NCBI GenBank assembly: GCA_023393475.1
Contig: JAEWLC010000043.1
Coordinates: 1-64,000, forward strand
Length of the DNA: 64,000 bases
Reading direction: 5' to 3'
From: Pseudomonadota bacterium
Lineage (GTDB): Bacteria > Pseudomonadota > Alphaproteobacteria > Rhizobiales > Devosiaceae
Both the position numbers and the translations under genes were made by a program. The first letter of the stretch is position 1, and each line of letters opens with the position of its first letter. Shown one piece after another: positions 35,155 to 44,101 of this stretch. The notes below the pieces were generated by a model. That model searched no databases, was not told where the DNA came from, and was given only the letters and a program-made list of their open reading frames with translations.

Positions 35155-36038
35155 TGGTGGAAGCCGACGTCGTCGCTTCCTCCGAGGCGGCCCCCGCCAA
35201 GGTCAACCTGGCCCTGCATGTCACCGGCCGACGCGCCGACGGCTACCACGAGCTCGAAAGCCTCGTGGTCTTCGTCGATGTCGCCGACGAGATTTCGGTG
35301 GGGCCCGCCCGGGCCGACCGGCTCAGGGTCAGCGGCCCCTTCGCGGCAGCCGCCGGCAACTCCGACTCGAACCTTGTGATGCGCGCCGTCCGCGCGTTCC
35401 GGGAGCGCTGGCCCGATCGGCTGCCCGATGGCCTCGACATCGCGCTGACCAAGAACCTGCCCGTCGCGGCCGGCATCGGCGGCGGCTCCGCCGATGCGGC
35501 GGCCATGTTGCGCCTCCTCGCCCGGATCGGCGACGGGGATTTTCCCGTGGCGGAGCTGCAGAAGATCGCCCTCGCACTGGGCGCCGACGTGCCGATGTGC
35601 CTTCTCTCGCGGCCGGCCGAGGTTCGCGGCGTCGGCGAGATCATACACACGCTGCGCGGCTTCCCGCCGACCCATCTCGTGCTGGTCAACCCGCTCGTGC
35701 CGGTCGCGACCGCAGACGTATTCCGCCGGCTCGAAAGCCGGACCAACCCGCCCATGCCGGCCTTGCCGCAGCCGCTGACGCGCCCGGCGCAGCTCGGCCT
35801 GTGGCTGGCCGAGACCCGCAACGACCTGCAGCCCGCTGCGGTGGCGCTGGTGCCGGCCATCGGCGACCTGCTACGCGAGATGCGGGTACTGGATGGCTGC
35901 GCGCTCGCCCGCATGTCGGGCTCGGGCGGCACCGTGTTCGGTCTCTTCGGCTCGGCCGCCCAGGCGCACCAGGCGGCGCACGAGATGCGCGCGCGCTATC
36001 CCGACTACTGGGTGGCGGCGGCCCCCGCCATCAGTTGA
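35154..36038 (+). CDS. ispE: 4-diphosphocytidyl-2-C-methyl-D-erythritol kinase
   Basis: IspE phosphorylates CDP-methylerythritol in the MEP pathway to isoprenoids. The 294-residue GHMP kinase has APAKVNLALHVTGRRADGYH at the N-terminus and the ATP motif PVAAGIGGGSADAAAML (103-119). The ATG overlaps the stop of the TPR gene. Its 3' end overlaps the convergent hypothetical gene by 8 bases. It cooperates with ispH at 46-47 kb and the polyprenyl synthase at 37 kb in quinone and isoprenoid supply. Confidence 0.95.
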   Translation: MVEADVVASSEAAPAKVNLALHVTGRRADGYHELESLVVFVDVADEISVGPARADRLRVSGPFAAAAGNSDSNLVMRAVRAFRERWPDRLPDGLDIALTKNLPVAAGIGGGSADAAAMLRLLARIGDGDFPVAELQKIALALGADVPMCLLSRPAEVRGVGEIIHTLRGFPPTHLVLVNPLVPVATADVFRRLESRTNPPMPALPQPLTRPAQLGLWLAETRNDLQPAAVALVPAIGDLLREMRVLDGCALARMSGSGGTVFGLFGSAAQAHQAAHEMRARYPDYWVAAAPAIS

Positions 36039-36618
36039 GCCCCACCCACATCGGCAGCTTGGCCGTCTCCGGGGCGTCGCGCAGGAACAGCAGGCAACGC
36101 AAGTAGCCATCGACGAGAAAGCCGGGCGCCACGCCGGTCACGATCGGGGCCTCTTCGGTGAGCGGCGGCGTGCCCCGCGGAATGGCGTCGGCGGCGATCC
36201 GGGGGTCGGGCGGGTGAAGTGAGCCGTCGATGCTGACGTTGCGATTCCACCTGACGAAATCGCGAAACTTCATCGGTATGTCGCGGTGGGGCGTGTTGAA
36301 CCACTTGTCGACGAAGACGGCGCCCACCTTCTCCTTGTCCCATTCGGCCAGCAGGAACCTCGGATGTTGGGTGATGATGGCGCTATAGGTCGCCCGGATG
36401 AACGTCGCCGCTGCCGCAAGATCGGGGTGGTGGTCGCGGGGGATCTGGTCGAACGGGATGCCGCCAAGCGCGAGTTCCGTGGCTCCGGCCAGTTCCGCCC
36501 GCTGGTGGTAGAGTCCGCCGACGCGCGGCGAGACGATTTCGGAATACGCCCACCGCGCCAGCACTTCCTGCTGTGGCGCGATGCGGCCGACTGCAAGCGC
36601 CAAGCCCTTGCCCCCCAA
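36031..36618 (-). CDS. Hypothetical protein, unrecognised
   Basis: I do not recognise a family. The 195-residue product is without membrane segments or signal peptide and has a C-terminal part (GFLVDGYLRCLLFLRDAPET) that resembles ParB/sulfiredoxin-like loops in wording only. The first possible start is TTG at 36618, directly after an in-frame stop, and no SD sequence is visible, so the true start may be downstream. Codon use and length support a real gene, in operon-free position between ispE (convergent) and the polyprenyl synthase gene. Its 3' end overlaps ispE by 8 bases. Confidence 0.55.
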   Translation of the reverse strand: MGGKGLALAVGRIAPQQEVLARWAYSEIVSPRVGGLYHQRAELAGATELALGGIPFDQIPRDHHPDLAAAATFIRATYSAIITQHPRFLLAEWDKEKVGAVFVDKWFNTPHRDIPMKFRDFVRWNRNVSIDGSLHPPDPRIAADAIPRGTPPLTEEAPIVTGVAPGFLVDGYLRCLLFLRDAPETAKLPMWVGLN

Positions 36619-36714
36619 TCGATTTCACTAACCGATTGTTGTCGCACAATTATCGCAAATGCAATCGGACGCGGCGATCGGGTTGCCGCCAGCGTTCGGC
36701 GGAATAGCCAAGCC

Positions 36715-37734
36715 TCAGTAGGCGCGGCTGGCCGTGAACTCGGCGACGCCGGCGAGGATGGTCTTCATCTCGGTGGCGGGCAGCGGCTTCAGCGCATCGA
36801 TGGCGCGGCCGACATGGGCATCCGCGCGGACGATGGTGCGGCCGAGCGTATCGTAGCGATCGAAGATCGTCCGCACCTCCCGGACCTCGTCGGGCCCCGC
36901 GTCGCCCTTGCCGAGCACCTTGACGATCGTCTCGCGCTCCGCCGGCGTCGCCTGCTTGAGGGCGAGGATCACCGGCAGGGTCATCTTGCCCTCGCGCAGG
37001 TCGTCGCCGGTGTTCTTGCCCAGCGTGCCGCTCTCGCCGCGATAGTCGAGCACGTCGTCGACCAGCTGGAAGGCGAAGCCCAGTTCCCGGCCGTAGTCGC
37101 GAAGCGCACGGCGGCCCGCCTCGTTGGCGCCGCCGGCCATGGCGCCGACTTCGGTCGCCGCCTCGAACAGCGTCGCGGTCTTGGCGCCGATCACTTCGTC
37201 ATAGTCGTGCGCAGTAGCCGAGAGGTCACGCGCCTTGGCGAGCTGCAGGACTTCGCCTTCGGCGATGATCGTCGCGGCCTTTGAGATGACCCGCAGCGCT
37301 TCGACATTGCCGGTGTCGACCATCATCATGAAGGCCTGGCCGAGCAGGAAATCGCCGACCAGAACGCTTGCCTGGTTGCCCCATTTCATCCGCGCCGCGG
37401 CACGGCCGCGCCGCATGTTGCTCTCGTCGACGACATCGTCGTGCAGCAGCGTCGCGTTGTGCATGAACTCGACGGCGGCGGCGAAATTGACCTCGCTGCC
37501 ATTGGCCCGGCCGAACAGCTCCGCCGCAGCGATGGTGAGCATCGGCCGCAGCCGCTTGCCGCCCGCATCGATAAGGTAGCGCGCTACTTCGGGCACGAGC
37601 TCCACATGCGAGCTGGCCTTGTCGAGGATCATGGCGTTGACGCGATCCATGCCCGGGCGGGTCGCCTCGAGCAGACGGTCGAGTGCGCCGGCGGTGCTGA
37701 TCGCCTCGTTTGCCGCTGCCGCCGAAAGAGCCAT
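36715..37734 (-). CDS. ispB: Polyprenyl (octa/decaprenyl) diphosphate synthase
   Basis: This trans-prenyltransferase builds the side chain of ubiquinone from IPP. The 339-residue protein has both aspartate-rich motifs, DDVVD (99-103) and DDVLD (226-230), plus the conserved GGKRLRP (59-65). The chain length (C40 or C50) cannot be told by eye; alphaproteobacteria normally make Q-10. It is divergent from the methyltransferase gene (70 bases between starts). Confidence 0.92.
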   Translation of the reverse strand: MALSAAAANEAISTAGALDRLLEATRPGMDRVNAMILDKASSHVELVPEVARYLIDAGGKRLRPMLTIAAAELFGRANGSEVNFAAAVEFMHNATLLHDDVVDESNMRRGRAAARMKWGNQASVLVGDFLLGQAFMMMVDTGNVEALRVISKAATIIAEGEVLQLAKARDLSATAHDYDEVIGAKTATLFEAATEVGAMAGGANEAGRRALRDYGRELGFAFQLVDDVLDYRGESGTLGKNTGDDLREGKMTLPVILALKQATPAERETIVKVLGKGDAGPDEVREVRTIFDRYDTLGRTIVRADAHVGRAIDALKPLPATEMKTILAGVAEFTASRAY

Positions 37735-37804
37735 TAAATCCTCGGTTTGCGGTCCGCCTCCCGGGCCCTATAGTCGAGCCCGAGCGAACCGTCGCGATGG
37801 TGCG

Positions 37805-38587
37805 ATGTCCCTAGACGAACCAACCGATCTTGTAAAACAACAAACGCTGACGCGCGACGCCTTTTTGGGCGGACGCCTCACCGTGACGCAGCCCGGGCGT
37901 GGCTTTCGCGCCGGGCTCGACTCCGTGCTGCTTGGCGCCGCGGTGGGCGAAGGCTCGCGAACTCTCCTCGATCTCGGCGCGGGCGTCGGCACGGCGGCGC
38001 TGGTCGCACTGGCCCACAATCCCGGGCTGATGGCGACCCTGGTCGAGGCCGATCCCGACACGCTTGCGCTGGCGGGCATGAACATTGCGACGAACGGCAT
38101 GGGCGAGCGCGCGCGCCTGGTCGGGGTCGATCTCACTGCCCCCGGGCGCGTGCGGGCCGCTGCCGGGCTGCCGGCGGATCACTTCGCCTCCGTCATCGCC
38201 AACCCCCCGTATTTCGACCCCGCTCGCGGCTCCGCGCCATCGCCCGCACGGGCCGACGCGCGCCACATGGACGAGGCAACGCTCGACGGCTGGGTCAAGA
38301 CCGCAGCCACCCACGCCGCCCCCAGCGGCGAGGTGATCTTCATCCACACCGCCGAGGCGCTGCCGCCCCTGCTTGCCGCGTTTGCGAGGCGGTTCGGCGC
38401 GGTATCCGTGCTGCCGCTGCTGCCGCGCGAAGGTCAGGCCGCGAGCCGCGTTCTCGTGCGGGGCATCAAGGGCTCGCGCGCGCCCTTCCGGCTTCTCGCG
38501 GCGCGGGCGCTGCACGAGCCCGACGGGCAGGACTTCCGCCCGGACTTCGATGCGATCTTCCGGGGAACCGCCCGGCTCATCTGGTAA
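37805..38587 (+). CDS. tRNA1(Val) (adenine-N6)-methyltransferase-like protein
   Basis: The 260-residue class I AdoMet methyltransferase has LLDLGAGVGTAALVAL (residues 54-69), an acidic ribose-binding residue in VEADPDTLAL and the catalytic N-P-P-Y at 133-136 typical for N6-adenine or glutamine MTases. It fits the TrmN6/YfiC family that methylates A37 of valine tRNA. The substrate is inferred from the family. The ATG at 37805 is chosen; it is 70 bases from the divergent polyprenyl synthase start and is followed after 54 bases by the S49 peptidase gene. Confidence 0.85.
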   Translation: MSLDEPTDLVKQQTLTRDAFLGGRLTVTQPGRGFRAGLDSVLLGAAVGEGSRTLLDLGAGVGTAALVALAHNPGLMATLVEADPDTLALAGMNIATNGMGERARLVGVDLTAPGRVRAAAGLPADHFASVIANPPYFDPARGSAPSPARADARHMDEATLDGWVKTAATHAAPSGEVIFIHTAEALPPLLAAFARRFGAVSVLPLLPREGQAASRVLVRGIKGSRAPFRLLAARALHEPDGQDFRPDFDAIFRGTARLIW

Positions 38588-38641
38588 ATTTCAGCCGTGG
38601 CACATACATGTGCCCGACAATTCCGCAACGAGGGGCAATCG

Positions 38642-39466
38642 ATGGGCCTGCGTTCCTGGCTGAAGCGCAAGATGGGGCAGAGCGGGCCGATCATCCCGGT
38701 GGTGCGCCTCCACGGCGTCATCGCCGCCGACCAGCGCCCCGGACGCCTCAACATCGAAATGGCCGCGCCGCTGCTGAAGCGGGCCTTCGCCATCAAGACG
38801 GCGCCGGCCGTCGCCATCATCATCAACTCGCCGGGCGGCTCGGCGGTGCAGTCGCGCCTGATTTCGAAGCGCATCCGCGACCTCGCCGATGAGAACGGCA
38901 CCAAGGTTCTGGTCTTCGTCGAGGATGCGGCAGCCTCGGGCGGCTATTTCATCGCTACCGCGGGCGACGAGATCATCGCCGATCCCTCCTCGATCGTCGG
39001 CTCGATCGGCGTGATCTTCGCCGGCTTCGGCTTCGTCGAAGCGCTGAACAAGCTCGGCGTCGACCGTCGGGTGCATACGTCGGGCCGCAACAAATCGACC
39101 ATGGACCCGTTCCTGCCGGAAAAGGCCGAGGACGTCGAACGCATCAAGGCGATGGAGTCCGACATCCACCAGGTGTTCATCGACTGGGTCAAGGCGCGCC
39201 GTGGCGAACGGCTGAAGGCGAGCGACGACACGCTGTTCACCGGCGAGTTCTGGAGCGGCGTTCGCGGGCTGGAGCTTGGTCTCATCGACGGCATCGGCGA
39301 TGTCCACGAGGTGCTGCGCGCGCGCTACGGCGACAAGCTCGAACTGCTGCAGATTGCCCCCAAGCGCGGGCTCTTCGCCATGCCTCGGCTGGGCATCGCC
39401 GCCCTGGCCGGCGACATGGCGGCACATGTGGAAGACCGCGCCGCCTGGTCGCGGCTGGGATTGTAG
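38642..39466 (+). CDS. S49 family serine peptidase (SppA/SohB-like)
   Basis: This is a membrane-associated signal-peptide-peptidase-like protease with a Ser-Lys dyad. The 274-residue protein lacks a strong N-terminal membrane anchor; the catalytic Ser is S99 in AAASGGYF and the Lys is K151 in SGRNKST. GAGGGG is a few bases before the ATG at 38642, which is preferred to a GTG start 45 bases upstream. It is followed by the small membrane protein at a 2-base distance, probably as one unit. Confidence 0.9.
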   Translation: MGLRSWLKRKMGQSGPIIPVVRLHGVIAADQRPGRLNIEMAAPLLKRAFAIKTAPAVAIIINSPGGSAVQSRLISKRIRDLADENGTKVLVFVEDAAASGGYFIATAGDEIIADPSSIVGSIGVIFAGFGFVEALNKLGVDRRVHTSGRNKSTMDPFLPEKAEDVERIKAMESDIHQVFIDWVKARRGERLKASDDTLFTGEFWSGVRGLELGLIDGIGDVHEVLRARYGDKLELLQIAPKRGLFAMPRLGIAALAGDMAAHVEDRAAWSRLGL

Positions 39467-39468
39467 CC

Positions 39469-39690
39469 ATGACCGCAGTGATCATCCGCGTCCTGATCTT
39501 TGTCGCGATCTTCCTCGCCATCGCCTGGGGCCTGCGCAGGATCTGGCGCGACTGGAAGGGTGAGTTCAAGGCCGTCGACAAGGCCCGCCACGAGCGCGAC
39601 CTGCAGGAGCGCGAGCAGCTCAAGCGCACCGACGGTATGATCACGCTGAAGCGCGACAAGGACGGCAAGTTCCGGCCGCCGCAGGACTAG
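39469..39690 (+). CDS. Small single-pass membrane protein
   Basis: The 73-residue protein has one N-terminal membrane helix (VIIRVLIFVAIFLAIAWGLR) and a basic/acidic cytosolic helix ending in a lysine-rich tail (TLKRDKDGKFRPPQD). It starts 2 bases after the S49 peptidase stop, so they are co-transcribed. It could be a partner or adaptor of the peptidase; this is inference from position only. Confidence 0.78.
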   Translation: MTAVIIRVLIFVAIFLAIAWGLRRIWRDWKGEFKAVDKARHERDLQEREQLKRTDGMITLKRDKDGKFRPPQD

Positions 39691-39756
39691 CCGGCGCTGC
39701 GGTCGGCTTGTCCCGTTCGGCGCCTTGTCGCACTATCGGGGCGAGGGAGATCCTGC

Positions 39757-40716
39757 ATGGCCGACCAGGCGGACGACGAAGCCGCGATACTGGCGCTTCT
39801 GCACGCCAACCGCATCGCCTACTGGACGCAGGACTTCGACGCCTGGCAACGCTGCTTCGTGCATGCCGACTACACCACCCGCTCGGGCACCTTCGGCGTC
39901 GCGGGCATCTTCGTGCGCAAGGGCTGGAACGAGCTGGCCCAGCGTTTCGAGCGCGACCATCCGGGCCGGCGCGACAACTTCGCCTACGATACGCGCATCC
40001 TGAACCTGAGCATCCGCGTCTCCGGGGACATGGCCTGGGCCACGTTCGAACAGCAGTATCCGGGCGTCTACGACCAAGCCCATATCGGCCTCGGCCTCGT
40101 CCATGAGATGCGCGTCTTCGAGCGGCACGAGGGCGAATGGCGCATCGCGCTGCACGTCTTCCTCGATAGCGCCGCGGGCCGGCTCGGCGACCAGGTCGTC
40201 TATCTCGATTCCGAAGGCACGGTGACCTGGGCCAGCCCGGCGGCCCAGGAAGTCTTGGCCGATAGCGACGACCTTGTGGTCCGCAACGGCCGGCTGCGCT
40301 TCCGCAACGCGCGAGTCGATGCCCGCTTCCGCACCGGGCTTGCCTGGCTGTCGGGGCAGGACAACGGCTTGCAGGCCCGCACCGCGTCGTTTCCGATCCT
40401 CGTCGAAGCGGGCGAGGGCATGCCCGTCACGGTCTACTGGCTCTCGGTCGATCGCGGCTACATCAGGCTCGCCTTCGGCAGCGGCGCGCTGAGCCTCGAG
40501 CGGCTGGCGCTGGCCGCGGCGATCTACGGCCTGTCTCCGGCGCAGAAGCAGGTCGCGAGCCTCGTGGCGGAAGGGCTCGACCTCACCGCCATCGCCGGCC
40601 GCATGGGCGTGACGCCGAACACGGCCCGCACCCATCTCAACCGCATCTTCGACAAGACCGGCGTGCGCACGCAGCCGGCGTTGGTGCGGCTGCTGCTGTC
40701 GACCGCCGCTCCCTGA
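39757..40716 (+). CDS. NTF2-like/LuxR-type fusion regulator
   Basis: The 319-residue protein combines three parts: an N-terminal SnoaL/NTF2-like domain (about residues 8-135), a PAS-like middle (140-245; VYLDSEGTVTWASPAAQEVL), and a C-terminal LuxR-type helix-turn-helix (from about 258; LSPAQKQVASLVAEGLDLTA, then TPNTARTHLNRIFDKTGV). The N-terminal fold usually binds small hydrophobic molecules, so ligand-controlled transcription is inferred. GAGGGAG precedes the ATG at 39757. It separates the S49/membrane gene unit from glyQ. Confidence 0.82.
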   Translation: MADQADDEAAILALLHANRIAYWTQDFDAWQRCFVHADYTTRSGTFGVAGIFVRKGWNELAQRFERDHPGRRDNFAYDTRILNLSIRVSGDMAWATFEQQYPGVYDQAHIGLGLVHEMRVFERHEGEWRIALHVFLDSAAGRLGDQVVYLDSEGTVTWASPAAQEVLADSDDLVVRNGRLRFRNARVDARFRTGLAWLSGQDNGLQARTASFPILVEAGEGMPVTVYWLSVDRGYIRLAFGSGALSLERLALAAAIYGLSPAQKQVASLVAEGLDLTAIAGRMGVTPNTARTHLNRIFDKTGVRTQPALVRLLLSTAAP

Positions 40717-40820
40717 CGCTGTCCCCCGATCAGAGGACAGCGGTGCGTCCGGCACTCCGCTGACAACATGCAAGGCGCCCTTGCGGCAGGCTGTGGTCGT
40801 TCTCAGTATGGGAGGCCCCC

Positions 40821-41048
40821 TTGGCCGACATGGCGCTCGATTATCCAGTTCTCGCCCGCCGATCCCAGCCCCGCTTCTGGCGATCCTGGCGCCGGCTCTG
40901 GCGCCACTGGCGGCGGGCCCGCAGCCGGGCCGATCGGGAGGGCCAGGCCGGGGCGCTCAGCCCGCGTCAGGCGACGGACATCGGCATCGTGGCGCGCCCC
41001 GGCGCGCTCGAGCGCTGGGCGGCCGCGCTGCTGCAGCATCAGAGCTGA
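40821..41048 (+). CDS. DUF1127-like small protein
   Basis: The 75-residue protein has an arginine/tryptophan-rich helix (FWRSWRRLWRHWRRARSRAD) and a LSPRQATDIGI segment that matches the end of the DUF1127/YjiS family (usually RQLxDIG). DUF1127 proteins are small RNA/phosphate-related factors in other bacteria; the role here is unknown. GGGAGG lies 5 bases before the TTG at 40821, which supports a TTG start; the alternative ATG is 9 bases downstream. Confidence 0.68.
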   Translation: MADMALDYPVLARRSQPRFWRSWRRLWRHWRRARSRADREGQAGALSPRQATDIGIVARPGALERWAAALLQHQS

Positions 41049-41118
41049 GCCGCACCCGTTGACCGGCACGCCGCGCCCCACTAGTTTCCGCGCGAATTTC
41101 CACGCCGGAACGCCCTAG

Positions 41119-42042
41119 ATGACCTCTCTGCCCGCCCACATGGACCCCCGGAATTCGTTCCAGGGGCTGATCCTGACGCTGCAGCGCTATTGGGCCGAGC
41201 AGGGTTGCGTTATCCTGCAGCCCTACGACATGCAGATGGGCGCCGGTACGTTCCACACCGCGACGACGCTGCGCGCCCTCGGGCCGAAGCCGTGGAAGGC
41301 CGCCTATGTGCAGCCCTCGCGCCGGCCCAAGGACGGCCGCTATGGCGAGAACCCCAACCGGCTGCAGCATTATTACCAGTTCCAGGTGATCCTGAAGCCG
41401 TCGCCCGACAACATCCAGGATCTCTACCTGCGCTCGCTCGACGAGATCGGCCTCGATCGCAAACTCCACGACATCCGCTTCGTCGAGGACGACTGGGAGA
41501 GCCCGACGCTCGGCGCCTGGGGGCTGGGCTGGGAGTGCTGGTGCGACGGCATGGAAGTGAGCCAGTTCACCTATTTCCAGCAGGTCGCCGGCTTCGAGAC
41601 CATGCCGGTTCCCGGTGAAATCACGTACGGCCTCGAACGCCTCGCCATGTACGTGCAGGGCGTCGAGAACGTCTACGACCTCAACTTCAACGGCGGCAGC
41701 GGCGAGGACAAGGTCACCTATGGCGACGTGTTCCTGCAGAACGAGCAGGAATTCTCGAAGTACAACTTCGAAGCCGCCGACACCGAGATGCTGTTCCGGC
41801 ATTTCGAGGATGCCGAGAAGGAATGCCGCGCCATCCTCGCCAAGGGTGCCGCCGGCAACCGCCAGACCATGGCCGTCCCCGCCTATGAGCAGGTCGTCAA
41901 GGCATCGCACAACTTCAACCTGCTCGACGCCCGCGGCGTGATCTCGGTACAGGAACGCCAGAGCTACATCCTGCGCATCCGCGAACTGGCCAAGGAATGC
42001 GGCGCCGCCTGGCTCCAGACGGCAGGCGGCGGCGCCGAGTAG
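41119..42042 (+). CDS. glyQ: Glycyl-tRNA synthetase alpha subunit
   Basis: The alpha chain carries the class II aminoacylation site of the alpha2-beta2 GlyRS; it ligates glycine to tRNA-Gly in the cytosol. The 307-residue protein has the family hallmarks NSFQGLILTLQRYWAEQGCV, DMQMGAGTFHTATTLRALGP and AYVQPSRRPKDGRYGENPNR. The start could also be the internal ATG (MDPRNSFQ) 7 codons later. The partner glyS is encoded at 17460-19571 on the other strand. The downstream TPR glycosyltransferase begins 2 bases after its stop. Confidence 0.95.
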   Translation: MTSLPAHMDPRNSFQGLILTLQRYWAEQGCVILQPYDMQMGAGTFHTATTLRALGPKPWKAAYVQPSRRPKDGRYGENPNRLQHYYQFQVILKPSPDNIQDLYLRSLDEIGLDRKLHDIRFVEDDWESPTLGAWGLGWECWCDGMEVSQFTYFQQVAGFETMPVPGEITYGLERLAMYVQGVENVYDLNFNGGSGEDKVTYGDVFLQNEQEFSKYNFEAADTEMLFRHFEDAEKECRAILAKGAAGNRQTMAVPAYEQVVKASHNFNLLDARGVISVQERQSYILRIRELAKECGAAWLQTAGGGAE

Positions 42043-42044
42043 AT

Positions 42045-44032
42045 TTGACTACGACTACCCGCCTAAGAGAATTGCTCGAACAAGGCCTGTCCCTGCTGCA
42101 GCAGGGGCGGTCAGCGGACGCCTTTGCCGTCCTTGCCGAAGCGCTGAAGCTGGCCCCCGCCGCTTTCGATGCCCTGAACCTTGCGGGCGTCGCCGCGACG
42201 CGGATGGGGCAGGGCCGGGAGGCCGTCTCGCTGCTGGAGCGCGCCACTGCCCAGCGTCGGGATCATCCCGGAGCACACAACAACCTCGGTATAGCCCTGC
42301 GCGCGGCGGGCGAGATCGAACGCGCCGCCGAAGCCTATCGCCGGGCGATTGCGATCGAACCCCGCTACGCAGCAGCCCGCACCAACCTGGGCACCCTCCT
42401 GCTCGACCAGCGCCGATACGAGCAGGCAGTCGAGGCTCTGGACCAGTCACTGGCGTACCGGCCGAACCATCTGGAGACGCTCACGCTGAAGGCAGCGGCG
42501 CTACGCCATCTGCTGATGTACGAGGCGGCACTAGAGGCGATCGATGCGGCGCTGGCGATCGCTCCAGACTCTGTCGACCTGAACATGACTCGCGCCGGCC
42601 TGCTCGTCGGCCTCGACCGTCATCAGGAGGCCCTGGCGGCGTACCGGCGAGCCGGGGAACTGGCGCCCGAACATCCCGCTATACCCGGCCTGCTCGTCTC
42701 GACCCAGCTGCGGCTGTGCGACTGGAGCGATCTGGCGTCGCAGCGGGCTCGCCTGCTGGACGCAGCGAGGTCGGGTCAGGCGCCGGTTAGCCCGTTCTCT
42801 AGCCTGTTGCTGTTCGATGATCCCGAGGTGCAACTCGCCCTCGCGCGGACATGGCAGCAGCGCCACGCGCCGGACACACGGCTCGCGCCCGTGCCGGCCC
42901 CGGGCGACAAGTTGCGCATTGGCTATTTCAGTGCAGATTTGCGCGGCCACCCAATGGTGCACCTCATCCGCGAGATGCTTGCCACCCATGATAGGGATCG
43001 CTTCGAGATCACGGCCTTCGCATTTCCCGCTGGTGGCACGGACGAACATACCGAGCAGGTGCGGCAGGCCGTCGATCGCTACGTCGATATCAGCGCCATA
43101 TCGGATTCCGATGCGGCCACGCTGGCGAGGGAACTCTCGATCGATATCGCCATCGATCTGATGGGCCATACCCGCGGTGCCCGGCCGGGCCTCTTTGCCC
43201 GCCGTGTCGCCCCGATCCAGGTGAACTATCTCGGTCATCCCGGCACCACCGGCGCCGAGTGGACCGACTACATCATCGCCGACCGGATGATCATTCCCGA
43301 GCAATCGACCCGCTACTTTGCCGAGCAGGTGGTGTGGATGCCGGGATGCTACATAACCCGGGACACGCAGATCGAGGTGCAGGCCCCCGGGCTCGCCACG
43401 CGGCGGTCGCAGGACTGCCGGCTGATGCCATCGTCTATTGCTGCTTCAATCAATCCTCGAAGGTCCTGCCTGAGCAGTTCGCCGACTGGATGAGCATTCT
43501 TCGGCAGATCGACGGAAGCGTGCTCTGGCTGCTGGACGCCGGGGAGGTGGCGACCGCGAACCTCCGCCGCGAGGCAGCGGCCGAGGGTATCGATCCCACA
43601 CGCCTGGTCTTTGCCGGAAGAGTGCCGCAGGGCGAACATCTCGGCCGGCTCCGTCTTGCCGACCTCTGCCTCGATACACTGCCCTGCAACGCCCACACCA
43701 CCGCCAACGACGCTCTCTTCGTCGGCGTCCCGATTCTCACGCGACCGGGCCGAGCATTTGCCGCCCGCGTCTGCGCCAGTCTCGCTACGGCCGCCGGGAT
43801 GCCGGAGCTCATCGTTGCGGATCGTGCCGAATACGTCGCCCGGGCAGTGCAGCTCGGCAGGGAACGGTCGCAACTGGCGGCGCTCCGCGCCAAGCTGGAG
43901 TTGAACCGGACGACCACGTCACTGTTCGACGTGCCGGGCTTCACTCGGGCGATCGAGGCGGGCTACTTCGCCATGCACCAGCGCTATCGGGACGGACTGC
44001 AACCTGCCCACATCGCCGTCGATTCACTCTAG
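42045..44032 (+). pseudogene. SPINDLY-type TPR glycosyltransferase, frameshifted
   Basis: This is a protein of TPR repeats (about residues 1-240; for example HNNLGIALRAAGEIERAAEA) followed by the O-GlcNAc-transferase/SPINDLY domain (RIGYFSADLRGHP, QVNYLGHPGTTGA). Sense continues in the first frame to about 43400, then the second frame carries the rest (GLPADAIVYCCFNQSSKVLP ... LDTLPCNAHTTANDALFVGV). A 1-base loss near 43385-43415 explains this; in the first frame a stop is met at 43493. It may be a decayed gene, a programmed shift or a sequencing error. The start appears to be TTG at 42045, 2 bases after glyQ. Confidence 0.82.
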
Positions 44033-44049
44033 GGCGGGCCGTCGAGCCA

Positions 44050-44084
44050 CAAAAGAAGCGGCCGGCGAGCACCGCCAGCCGCCT
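44050..44084 (-). terminator. Terminator of the membrane protein gene
   Basis: On the minus strand GCGGCTGGCG pairs imperfectly with CGCCGGCCGC, and TTCTTTTGTGG follows. It lies 18-52 bases after the stop of the gene at 44102 and separates it from the convergent glycosyltransferase gene. Confidence 0.6.
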
Positions 44085-44101
44085 GAGCCTTTGTCCCTAG
44101 A

